This document shows positions 1 to 4,628 of a DNA stretch of 6,670 bases, in pieces. The stretch is from positions 1-6,670 of the forward strand of contig JAFRSL010000230.1 in the NCBI GenBank assembly GCA_017427625.1, given 5' to 3'. A model generated the notes under the pieces. That model was given only the letters and a program-made list of their open reading frames with translations. It searched no databases and was not told the origin of the DNA. Positions within the stretch are counted from its first letter, which is position 1. Each line of letters starts with the position of its first letter. A program made the translations under genes and the position numbers. This stretch comes from Synergistaceae bacterium (lineage in GTDB: Bacteria; Synergistota; Synergistia; Synergistales; Aminobacteriaceae).

Positions 1-252
1 ACAAAAAATAATAACGTCCATGTTTATGCAGTCAATAGTGAGATTAGAGCAAAAGATGCAGCTTTATCTATGAGATTTTACAGCAATCAAAATCTTCATA
101 TACCATCTTGTGCTGTCTTTGATGAAGAGGCAAGAATAACAAAAAAATCACGAGTCCAAATTACAGACGCAGCTGACAAAACTATAGCATCACTTTGGAA
201 AATACCTGATATGTTACCTAAGTTTCTCGACAAAATAGATAGAGTAGCTTAG
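1..252 (+). CDS. C-terminal part of an unrecognised protein (5' end outside the window)
   Basis: The frame is open from the first base of the window and ends in TAG at 250-252, giving the last 83 residues of a protein that begins upstream. An internal ATG at 70 has no ribosome binding site, so it is probably not the start. I do not recognise the family. The visible part is soluble and mixed alpha/beta in character, with a VHVYAV strand near the left edge, an SEIRAKDAALSMRFYSNQ segment and a charged tail. There are no membrane segments and no cysteine cluster. Codons are A/T-rich (many AAA, ATA, AAT), unlike the more balanced leftward operon, so it may be flanking DNA or an older insertion. 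Its frame continues without interruption into the next entry after the stop codon. Coding status is fairly sure; function is unknown. Confidence 0.6.
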   Translation, partial: TKNNNVHVYAVNSEIRAKDAALSMRFYSNQNLHIPSCAVFDEEARITKKSRVQITDAADKTIASLWKIPDMLPKFLDKIDRVA

Positions 253-489
253 TGCGAAAATTATGTTACATTTACGGCATGGACAATACGCGATAACGCG
301 GCTCAACTCCAAGCATTTTTGAATTTTCCTGAGTGGCTTAACTTTATCGGTATCGGTGCGCTTGATGGCAAGCCTTGTATATACCTGTACACCAGCCGCA
401 AGAACATTCCACGCAAAGATATTCCTGATACTTGGAAAGACATTCCTGTTACCGTGCGCTATATAGGCAAGGTTAAGCCAGTTCACTGA
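253..489 (+). pseudogene. Startless protein-like fragment in frame after the upstream stop
   Basis: Seventy-eight sense codons run from just after the TAG at 250-252 to TGA at 487-489, in the same frame as the upstream gene. The peptide looks like real protein: it has an LNFPEWLNFIGIGALDGKPC segment followed by IYLYTSRK and a DIPVTVRYIGKVKP ending. By eye this resembles the small 'G-x-G ... GKP-x-I-x-V' module found near the N-terminus of some trypsin-like peptidase and other bacterial proteins, where a glycine-rich turn is followed by a 'PV-x-V-x-x-x-G' strand; that match is tentative. No ATG or GTG with a ribosome binding site precedes it. The only early alternative is TTG at 319, without Shine-Dalgarno, which would cut the module. 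I read it as a decayed or truncated gene. Alternatives are stop readthrough from the upstream gene or a sequencing error at the TAG. Confidence 0.45.
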
Positions 490-599
490 ACAACGTTTTT
501 AACAAACAGCATATTATTTTTACAAGCCAACAAAACATTTACTGCATTCAATGAATGCTGTTGTAGTCTAATTTTTCGGCTTTTATACTGTTTCAGCCG
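490..599. other. Convergent intergenic spacer without a clear terminator
   Basis: This A/T-rich spacer lies between rightward coding sequence (ending 489) and the leftward initiator gene (stop at 600-602). It holds a 15-bp perfect inverted repeat (544-558) and a weak stem CGGCT/AGCCG (577-581 with 595-599). The T-run at 572-576 lies 5' of that stem on the + strand, so it reads as an A-run after the stem on the - strand. The stem is therefore not a canonical intrinsic terminator in either direction. No gene is seen here. Confidence 0.5.
544..558. repeat. 15-bp perfect inverted repeat
   Basis: GCATTCA, a central A, then TGAATGC: seven-base arms around a single base. As RNA it can only fold as a five-base stem with a five-base loop. 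As DNA it looks like a dimeric-protein binding site or part of a recombination site. It sits 42 bases past the stop codon of the leftward initiator gene. Confidence 0.45.
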
Positions 600-2561
600 T
601 TATTCGGGATCGTCCCAGACATCATTTTCTACGGTGGTGTCTTCATCCTCCTCACTTGCATTCAATCCTGTATCTCCATACAGCCTGTACTCGTCTTCAT
701 CTTCGCGCCAGAAATCCTCATCGTACTGTGTCTGCGTTTCTGGAGTATTGATTTCTGCCTGTGCTTTCGCTTGTTTTGCCTCTTCCTCTTTACGGCAATA
801 TTCCTCAAACGCTGCTATTTGTCTTTCACGCTCTATCACTTCAAGCTCGTAGGGATCGGCTTCCCATGTGCCGGGTTGGGACGCTTTTTTCGGCTTGGCT
901 GAGGTAGTTATGTTCCCTTTGTCGTCAAAGCTCACTCTCATTCCTAGTGCTGACGCTAAATCGACAGGCTCAGCGGGCGTTGTTACTTGGGCGGCTTGAG
1001 ACATTTCTTCTACCTTTGCGGGCATAGGTATCGCTTCCTTGCTTTGTTGGGATTTTTCTTCCACGTCAGCAGGGATTTTCACGGCCTGTTCAGCAACACA
1101 TGAGGGGCAGTTTTCGCACTTGTGCTTGCATATTAGCTTTCCACCGTCCTTTGTACCTATGAACTTCTTTCCGTTCTTATCTGTGCATAAACCTACTACC
1201 AGATAGGGCGAATGAGTACGGAGCGCACTTTTCAGTCTCTCTGGCAGCTTGCAGTGTTTCGGGTCTGTGCACATCGCGCAAGCCGTGTCCGTCTCGAATG
1301 ACATCTGGATAGCCCACCTCTGCGGAAAAATGCTGAAATCCTCGTGCATTTTTCCTTCGTAATCGCGGTGCAGTTCTTCTTCTTCTGCCTCTGGGAATTT
1401 CAGCCGCAAGTATTCTTCAAGCGTGAGTTCCGGCTTGGCCTGTATTTTCGCGTATAACTCCGCTGTTTCTGCTGGAAGTACTATCGGTTCTGCTTTCGGT
1501 TCTTCTTTCGGCGCGGATGCAGGTTCGGGTTTTGCCGGAGTCTTTGATTTCGTGGCGGGCGTTATTTTGCGGTTGTTGTCGTATTTCCCCTCCAGTATGT
1601 GAATCAGCTTCTCTATGTTCAGCACCCAGTCTATTGTCAGCCACGCTTTTTCCCCGGCGCGTTCAAGGAAGAAATCAAGCCCTGCCATTTTCTTGAACAG
1701 CGAACGCCACCAGTTAAGGCCCGATGATTCTGGTATCTTCACTATGCATTTGGTGAATAGCTTTGCGCGCTTGTCTGAGGACATGATTACGCCCGGGAAG
1801 CCTACAGGTTTGAGAATGTCGTTCCACAGAGCTATGACAGCCTCAATGGTTGCGGGAACATCGGGTATTCCTGAGCATTCAGCCTTGATTGAAGGGTTTT
1901 CTTGTCTTGCTTGTGTGATGTTTACGGCTTGTGTTGCGGGTACGGTATTGTTTGCCGGGGTTTTGAGATTCTGAGAAAAAATTTCCGCGACTGCTGCAGA
2001 TTCTTTTTCTGGAATCGGAGAAGGCTTAGGAGAAGGCGAAGGTGCGGGAGCAGGAGTCGTGCAATTACCTAAATTTGCCAAATTTGCCAAATTTATTGAT
2101 GACGACTGGATTATTCCGCGCTGGTTGTATTCCGCTGTAAGTTTTGCATATGCCTCCGCTGTTATGCCAGTAGCACCCTGAGCGACTAATTGCTGATGAA
2201 GTTCGGGGTAATGGCTTGCCATACCGTTGAGTCTTCCGATAGCCTGACGGTTAGGCAGGTTAGCAGCCCATGAGTTGTTTTCCGCCCATTCGTTGATGAC
2301 GTAAACCCCCTCATTGTTTTTGACGATGAATCCGAGTTCTTCAAGCTGAGCAAATAATTCACCGCGTTTGCCGTCCCAGTCAGCAGCAATCTCAATGTCC
2401 TCGATATCCATATCATAGAGAACGCCCGTAGCTCTTCTGCAAGAGACATAGCCCCACAGAATGAAGAGTGAGAACCCTGCGCTTCTGGAGAGTCTTGCAC
2501 AGAGCTTTTTCATTTTAGGATTTTCCCAGAAGTGAGAATCTGTGCGAAAATCAGTTTTCAT
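600..2561 (-). CDS. Replication initiator / phage replisome organiser with DnaI-like Cys-rich domain
   Basis: A 653-residue protein, predicted to start replication of the element by binding its origin and bringing in the host helicase. Residues about 5-100 look like the winged-helix N-terminus of phage replisome organisers (SHFWENPKMKKL, then ELFAQLEELGFIVKNNEGVYVINEW). A proline-rich linker follows at 169-185. Residues 238-330 match the conserved second domain of such proteins (VIALWNDILKP, WWRSLFKKMAGLDFFLERAG, DWVLNIEKLIHILEGKYDN). Residues 405-488 hold C428-x2-C431-x5-C437 and C478-x3-C482-x2-C485-x2-C488 around a PYLVV strand, like the zinc-binding N-terminus of DnaI-type helicase loaders. 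No Walker A/B motif or AAA+ domain is present. A 17-residue tandem repeat (494-527) and a very acidic tail (613-653) close the protein. The start has AGGAGG at 2570-2575, 8 bases upstream. Last gene of the leftward operon. The initiator call is good; the helicase-loader link is inference. Confidence 0.72.
   Translation of the reverse strand: MKTDFRTDSHFWENPKMKKLCARLSRSAGFSLFILWGYVSCRRATGVLYDMDIEDIEIAADWDGKRGELFAQLEELGFIVKNNEGVYVINEWAENNSWAANLPNRQAIGRLNGMASHYPELHQQLVAQGATGITAEAYAKLTAEYNQRGIIQSSSINLANLANLGNCTTPAPAPSPSPKPSPIPEKESAAVAEIFSQNLKTPANNTVPATQAVNITQARQENPSIKAECSGIPDVPATIEAVIALWNDILKPVGFPGVIMSSDKRAKLFTKCIVKIPESSGLNWWRSLFKKMAGLDFFLERAGEKAWLTIDWVLNIEKLIHILEGKYDNNRKITPATKSKTPAKPEPASAPKEEPKAEPIVLPAETAELYAKIQAKPELTLEEYLRLKFPEAEEEELHRDYEGKMHEDFSIFPQRWAIQMSFETDTACAMCTDPKHCKLPERLKSALRTHSPYLVVGLCTDKNGKKFIGTKDGGKLICKHKCENCPSCVAEQAVKIPADVEEKSQQSKEAIPMPAKVEEMSQAAQVTTPAEPVDLASALGMRVSFDDKGNITTSAKPKKASQPGTWEADPYELEVIERERQIAAFEEYCRKEEEAKQAKAQAEINTPETQTQYDEDFWREDEDEYRLYGDTGLNASEEDEDTTVENDVWDDPE
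2071..2097 (-). repeat. Three tandem 9-bp repeats in the initiator gene (candidate origin iterons)
   Basis: On the - strand the units read AAATTTGGC, AAATTTGGC and AAATTTAGG, placed end to end; each carries the palindrome AAATTT. They lie in the initiator gene in the stretch encoding the tripeptide series NLA-NLA-NLG (residues 157-165), between the N-terminal winged helix and the second domain. Phage origins are often inside the initiator gene at this position, as with the lambda O iterons. Origin function is inferred; three copies is few. Confidence 0.4.
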
Positions 2562-2635
2562 TTTTGTTTCCTCCTATATAAAGATTTTTGAATGTTGCGC
2601 CGTTGAACCTCGTTTTTTTGCCTGTAATCACCTCC
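2562..2635 (-). other. Gap between rha and the initiator gene, with an extra unused Shine-Dalgarno
   Basis: Reading leftward, the rha stop is embedded in TAAGGAGGTG (2629-2638), a very strong ribosome binding site, but no ATG, GTG or TTG lies at a suitable distance after it. The next text is ACAGGCAAAAAAACGAGG. The initiator has its own AGGAGG (2570-2575) further on. The first site may be the relic of a lost small gene or a ribosome standby site; it could also encode a short leader using a non-standard start. Confidence 0.45.
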
Positions 2636-3268
2636 TTAAAGTTTTGCTGGCAATGCTTTTGCTGCGAGATTGAATTTGCGTTCCTGATAGTCATTGCCGC
2701 GATATAACATGCGAATATCCTCCGCCTGTAACTTACGCACCGCCCTGTACTGAGCTTCAGAGAGAAACGGAAGAATGCTTTTGCCGTGTTCGATGCCGTG
2801 AGCGTCTCTGAACTGTTTAGCGTCCATGCCGAGAACAATACGGTAAATCATGTTCATCTCGTTGCTGTAGTGGTAAGGCTGTGGGTTCTCGTAAGCGTCC
2901 GCGATGGCCTGAGTGAAGATAGGGAACTCGTCCTTAGCGAGAATGTAATCGCGGATGAAATGTTCCATATCGTTAAACCGCTTGATAATAGCTTCTTTGA
3001 TAGCGGCGGCTTTTTTTCCTCTGTACCCCATTGCTAGAAACATGAACCCGTCCCGCGTCATAAGGAACATATTTTCTTTTCTTGTCCCGCCATTAGGCAT
3101 ATCAACGTTTTGTGATGTGGGTACAAAGTTGTGCTTACGAAAATCATCAGAACAATCCAGTTCGCGAATGTCTCTCATAATGATTTTGTGTAACTTGTCG
3201 AACTCCTGCGCTACCTGAAGTGAATTTGTAAAAACCTTAAAGCTGTTTGCTGTGTTGCTGTTGTTCAT
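2636..3268 (-). CDS. rha: Rha family phage regulatory protein
   Basis: A 210-residue protein with the Rha (pRha) DNA-binding domain at about residues 10-105. The hallmarks are the TNSLQVAQEFDKLHKIIMRD opening, an F-x-P-T-S segment near 48-52, and an MTRDGFMFLAMGYRGKKAAA block followed by KEAIIKRFNDME. Rha-family proteins are phage and prophage regulators; the phage phi-80 Rha interferes with infection of cells lacking IHF. The C-terminal part (about 128-200, from PQPYHYSNEMNMIYRIVLGM to GNDYQERKFNLAAKAL) is a helical region often seen attached to Rha domains in Firmicutes prophages. The start is supported by AGGAGGA at 3278-3284, 9 bases upstream. It is the middle gene of the leftward operon and ends 74 bases before the initiator gene. 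Likely a regulator of the element or of host takeover; targets are unknown. Family call is confident. Confidence 0.9.
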   Translation of the reverse strand: MNNSNTANSFKVFTNSLQVAQEFDKLHKIIMRDIRELDCSDDFRKHNFVPTSQNVDMPNGGTRKENMFLMTRDGFMFLAMGYRGKKAAAIKEAIIKRFNDMEHFIRDYILAKDEFPIFTQAIADAYENPQPYHYSNEMNMIYRIVLGMDAKQFRDAHGIEHGKSILPFLSEAQYRAVRKLQAEDIRMLYRGNDYQERKFNLAAKALPAKL

Positions 3269-3320
3269 TTTTTTATGTCCTCCTGATTAAATTTTTTATT
3301 TCTCTCTTAAAATGTTAGAT

Positions 3321-3350
3321 TTGCTAATTTCGCTGTTTTCGTGGGATAAT
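3321..3350 (+). promoter_or_regulatory. Predicted sigma-70-type promoter of an antisense RNA
   Basis: TTGCTA (3321-3326) and GATAAT (3345-3350) are separated by 18 bases, with a TG at 3342-3343 that makes an extended -10. The -35 matches consensus at 4 of 6 positions and the -10 at 5 of 6. Transcription would start near 3357 and run against the operon. Found by eye only; A/T-rich DNA gives chance matches. Confidence 0.4.
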
Positions 3351-3356
3351 GTAGCC

Positions 3357-3420
3357 CAATTATTTTTCTAAATTTATATTTGCGGTTGGAGAAATTGAGA
3401 ACTCCACCGCTTCTTTTTAT
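3357..3420 (+). ncRNA. Candidate ~60-nt antisense RNA to the rha leader
   Basis: Between the predicted + strand promoter and an intrinsic-terminator-like hairpin there is room for an RNA of about 60 nt with no ORF. It is fully complementary to the stretch of the leftward mRNA between the HTH gene and rha. It would consist of an A/U-rich 5' tail and one strong stem-loop (3382-3410) with a ten-base loop, a shape typical of plasmid counter-transcript RNAs. The rest of the 156-bp gap has no other explanation. Expression is not shown; the call rests on promoter, hairpin and T-tract lying in the right order and spacing. Confidence 0.38.
3382..3420 (+). terminator. Intrinsic-terminator-like hairpin
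   Basis: The left arm GCGGTTGGAG (3382-3391) pairs with the right arm CTCCACCGC (3402-3410) with one bulged T. The loop is ten bases and the stem is followed by TTCTTTTTAT (3411-3420). The T-tract is on the + strand side, so it would stop rightward transcription, although no + strand gene lies upstream. Read leftward, the bases after the stem are A-rich and would not terminate. Confidence 0.55.
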
Positions 3421-3424
3421 ATTG

Positions 3425-3706
3425 TTATGCCTCACAGTTCTCTGAATGAACATTCATACTTTTATTCTTTTTAAGTATGCTGTTAATGAAGGCTCTGTTA
3501 TTTTTGTGCGGCTTTGCATCTACTTTTGACTTAGTACGATTCTGTACAGAAATTCGTGGAATAATCCAAGCATTTCCGAATCTGAATGCTCCGTTAAGTC
3601 TTCCTCGCTGACATAATGCACGAATACTAATAATACTCAGATTAAGCATTTTTGCGGCTTCTGCACTATCAACGTATTCATTCTTTAATACTTCCTGAAC
3701 GTTCAT
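3425..3706 (-). CDS. Small excisionase/MerR-type helix-turn-helix DNA-binding protein
   Basis: A 93-residue protein whose residues 10-51 form the short winged helix-turn-helix of excisionase-like (HTH_17/MerR N-terminal) proteins. The helices are seen in VDSAEAAKMLNLS and IISIRALCQRGRL, and the typical wing ending in AWIIPR follows. The basic C-terminal half (residues 57-81, many Lys/Arg/Asn) has no recognised fold. I place the start at 3706 because TAAGGAGGTG lies 6 bases upstream (3713-3722); the longer frame to 3751 would start without a ribosome binding site and inside the predicted transcription start region. It is the first gene of the leftward operon, directly behind the divergent promoters, so it may be the switch regulator or a recombination directionality factor. 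No integrase is in the window to decide. Family call is good; role is open. Confidence 0.8.
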   Translation of the reverse strand: MNVQEVLKNEYVDSAEAAKMLNLSIISIRALCQRGRLNGAFRFGNAWIIPRISVQNRTKSKVDAKPHKNNRAFINSILKKNKSMNVHSENCEA

Positions 3707-3757
3707 GTATTTCACCTCCTTATTGTGAGTGTAATTATATATGAAAGTCATTGTTGC

Positions 3758-3786
3758 GATATATACGTATTTTTGCGTATAGTCAA
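3758..3786 (-). promoter_or_regulatory. Leftward promoter of the HTH-rha-initiator operon
   Basis: On the - strand, TTGACT (complement of 3781-3786) is followed after exactly 17 bases by TATATC (complement of 3758-3763). This is a near-consensus sigma-70 pair with optimal spacing. The start would fall near 3751, leaving a leader of about 45 bases before the ATG at 3706. A six-base inverted repeat (TATACG/CGTATA) lies in the spacer and -10. Confidence 0.65.
3762..3781. promoter_or_regulatory. Inverted repeat in leftward promoter spacer (candidate operator)
   Basis: TATACG (3762-3767) and CGTATA (3776-3781) are perfect complements separated by eight bases. The site spans the -10/-35 spacer of the leftward promoter, so a bound dimer would block it. 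ATACGTAT at 3763-3770 is itself an eight-base palindrome. Confidence 0.4.
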
Positions 3787-3807
3787 ATTATCGTTTCGAT
3801 ATATAAT
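3780..3807 (+). promoter_or_regulatory. Rightward promoter divergent to the HTH operon
   Basis: A perfect -10, TATAAT, lies at 3802-3807. The best -35 is TAGTCA (3780-3785), 4 of 6 consensus matches with a 16-base spacer; it overlaps the leftward -35. Transcription would start near 3814 and give a leader of about 437 bases before the first credible ORF at 4251. The weak -35 suggests activation or modest strength. Confidence 0.5.
3789..3801. promoter_or_regulatory. TATCG-TTT-CGATA palindrome (candidate operator)
   Basis: Five-base arms around TTT lie between the -35 and -10 of the rightward promoter and directly upstream of the leftward -35. In addition CGATATATA occurs twice, at 3757-3765 and 3797-3805, each copy overlapping one of the two -10 elements. 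Confidence 0.4.
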
Positions 3808-4250
3808 ACTAACCATCAAGCGCAAGGGAAAACGAAGCGCAAGATAAAAGAAATAAATTTAGACAAATAATTGAAACCAGTAGCACCAGAAAGCCACGAA
3901 ACCAGAAGCTAGAAAATTGACAAAGAAAAGCGAAAAAAAGGACGGGATTTCTAGAAGAGAAATGCCAAAGCCGAAGCCAGAAGAGCGAAGTAACAAGCGA
4001 ACGACGAAACCACACAGAAGAAAGTTACCCCAAAGGGAAAAACTGCGAAAACTTGAGTTGAGGCGAGCGAGAATTTGCGATGACCCAAAAGAGACGTGCA
4101 AGAGTATCACTTACGGCCTTGCGAAGACAGTGAAAACCGAGCGATGATAAGTGATAAGCCCAAGCGAAAACACCAGCGGAGGAGCGTAGAAGAAGGCTGA
4201 GAAACGCCTTGCGCTCAAGAGCGAACCTATTTTAGATAGGGAGTGAGTAA
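3808..4250 (+). other. T-poor, A-rich non-coding leader (possible structured RNA)
   Basis: I see no convincing gene in these 443 bases. The + strand is strikingly poor in T: by hand count about 37 T in the 330 bases from 3811 to 4140. It is rich in A and carries frequent GCGA tetramers (11 between 3930 and 4224, irregularly spaced) and CAAGCG three times (3818, 3995, 4161). Such composition leaves frames open on both strands by chance. The first 350 bases show little pairing beyond short stems; the last 60 fold into three small hairpins. It directly follows a TATAAT, so it would be the 5' part of the rightward transcript: a long leader, a non-coding RNA, or both. Confidence 0.45.
4193..4243 (+). 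promoter_or_regulatory. Three consecutive hairpins covering the ribosome binding site of the 77-residue ORF
   Basis: The stems are AAGGC/GCCTT (4193-4197 with 4206-4210), CGCT/AGCG (4212-4215 with 4220-4223) and CCTAT/ATAGG (4226-4230 with 4236-4240). The right arm of the last one provides the GG of the AGGGAG Shine-Dalgarno (4238-4243) for the ATG at 4251. None is followed by a T-tract, so they are not terminators. They could control translation. Confidence 0.4.
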
Positions 4251-4484
4251 ATGAAAAGTAAGTTGTTGGAGCGGTTATCGAAAGAGAAACCCGAAAACAC
4301 GAAAGATGAGGTAGAGGAAACCCTAAGACGGGGATATTCCTTAGAGCAAATAATCAAAGCAATGGCACCTGAAGTAATAAATGAACCACGACAAGGAAAA
4401 ATCTGCTATCAGAGCAATGCAAGACGGTTTGAAATTCCTTATACCTATGAATCATTCAGGTTACTTTGCAGATTAATGTTTTGA
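4251..4484 (+). CDS. Hypothetical 77-residue protein
   Basis: I do not recognise this small protein. The N-terminal third is highly charged (KSKLLERLSKEKPENTKDEV). A predicted helix around EETLRRGYSLEQIIKAMAPE follows, then a shorter, more hydrophobic end with two cysteines (CYQ and LLCRLMF). There is no signal peptide or membrane span. The start ATG at 4251 has AGGGAG 7 bases upstream (4238-4243), a moderate site partly held in a hairpin stem. T content returns to normal in this frame compared with the T-poor leader before it, which supports coding. It is the first ORF downstream of the rightward promoter and is separated from the next gene by a 144-base structured spacer. It could be a small regulator of the rightward unit; that is a guess from position only. 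Confidence 0.55.
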   Translation: MKSKLLERLSKEKPENTKDEVEETLRRGYSLEQIIKAMAPEVINEPRQGKICYQSNARRFEIPYTYESFRLLCRLMF

Positions 4485-4628
4485 GTAAGGCCGAAACGGG
4501 TTTATTTTAGCCCGTCTGACTGGTAGAGCCAGCACTGACGAGGCTCTCAGAGAGAAAATCCGGCACTGAATGGAGAGCGGGACGAGTAACTTTGAGTAAC
4601 TCAGAAAAAAATAAAGGAGGAAATAACT
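4485..4628 (+). other. Structured spacer before the 601-residue gene
   Basis: This 144-base spacer carries a stem ACGGG/CCCGT (4496-4500 with 4511-4515) and a stem AGAGCC/GGCTCT (4525-4530 with 4542-4547). A competing stem, CTGG/CCAG (4520-4523 with 4529-4532), shares bases with the second. There are also a direct repeat GCACTGA (4532-4538 and 4563-4569) and GAGTAACT twice at a 10-base period (4584-4591 and 4594-4601). No stem is followed by a T-tract. It ends with the strong AAGGAGG (4614-4620). Confidence 0.4.

Larger units (their letters stand above)
3269..3424. other. 156-bp gap between the HTH gene and rha
   Basis: This is unusually long for the middle of a compact operon. It contains a + strand promoter-like sequence and a hairpin plus T-tract (listed separately as a candidate antisense RNA), the rha ribosome binding site, and a weak leftward promoter-like pair. 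That pair is TTCTCA, 17 bases, then TATAAA on the - strand (complement of 3396-3401 and 3373-3378), which overlaps the hairpin and could serve rha. No protein-coding gene is seen. Confidence 0.5.

Noticed and set aside
250..252. Programmed readthrough of TAG joining the two left-hand segments
   Set aside because: The stop has no recognised readthrough context, codon style changes across it, and no structure downstream suggests recoding. Kept only as an alternative to the junction explanation.
214..486. 90-codon - strand frame opposite the startless remnant
   Set aside because: It starts with GTG without a ribosome binding site. The + strand frame over the same bases reads much more like a folded protein.
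577..599. Stem CGGCT/AGCCG next to a T-run as a terminator of the leftward operon
   Set aside because: The T-run is on the wrong side of the stem for leftward transcription (it reads as A-run), the stem has only five base pairs and the loop is 13 bases.
1615..1974. Long + strand frames inside the initiator gene (also around 634-852)
   Set aside because: These are shadows of the leftward gene: no ribosome binding sites, and low-complexity serine runs come from the complement of acidic codons.
3809..4110. Two overlapping - strand frames encoding hydrophobic, membrane-like peptides
   Set aside because: They are the complement of the A/G-rich strand, so Leu, Phe, Ser and Trp codons appear by composition. 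Two frames are open at once, starts lack ribosome binding sites, and they would lie upstream of and against the rightward promoter.
3917..4147. Open + strand frame of 76 codons rich in Lys, Arg and Glu
   Set aside because: It begins with TTG, has no Shine-Dalgarno, and lies wholly in the T-poor stretch, where stop codons are rare in every frame. The residues simply reflect A/G-rich composition.
3930..4224. GCGA/CAAGCG motifs as a CRISPR array or classical iteron array
   Set aside because: Spacing is irregular, units are only 4-6 bases, and there are no constant-length spacers. They may simply follow from the odd composition.
4150..4628. Group I or group II intron or other known ribozyme
   Set aside because: I could not find a group II domain V-like hairpin or group I core pairing, and no reverse transcriptase, maturase or homing endonuclease is encoded nearby.
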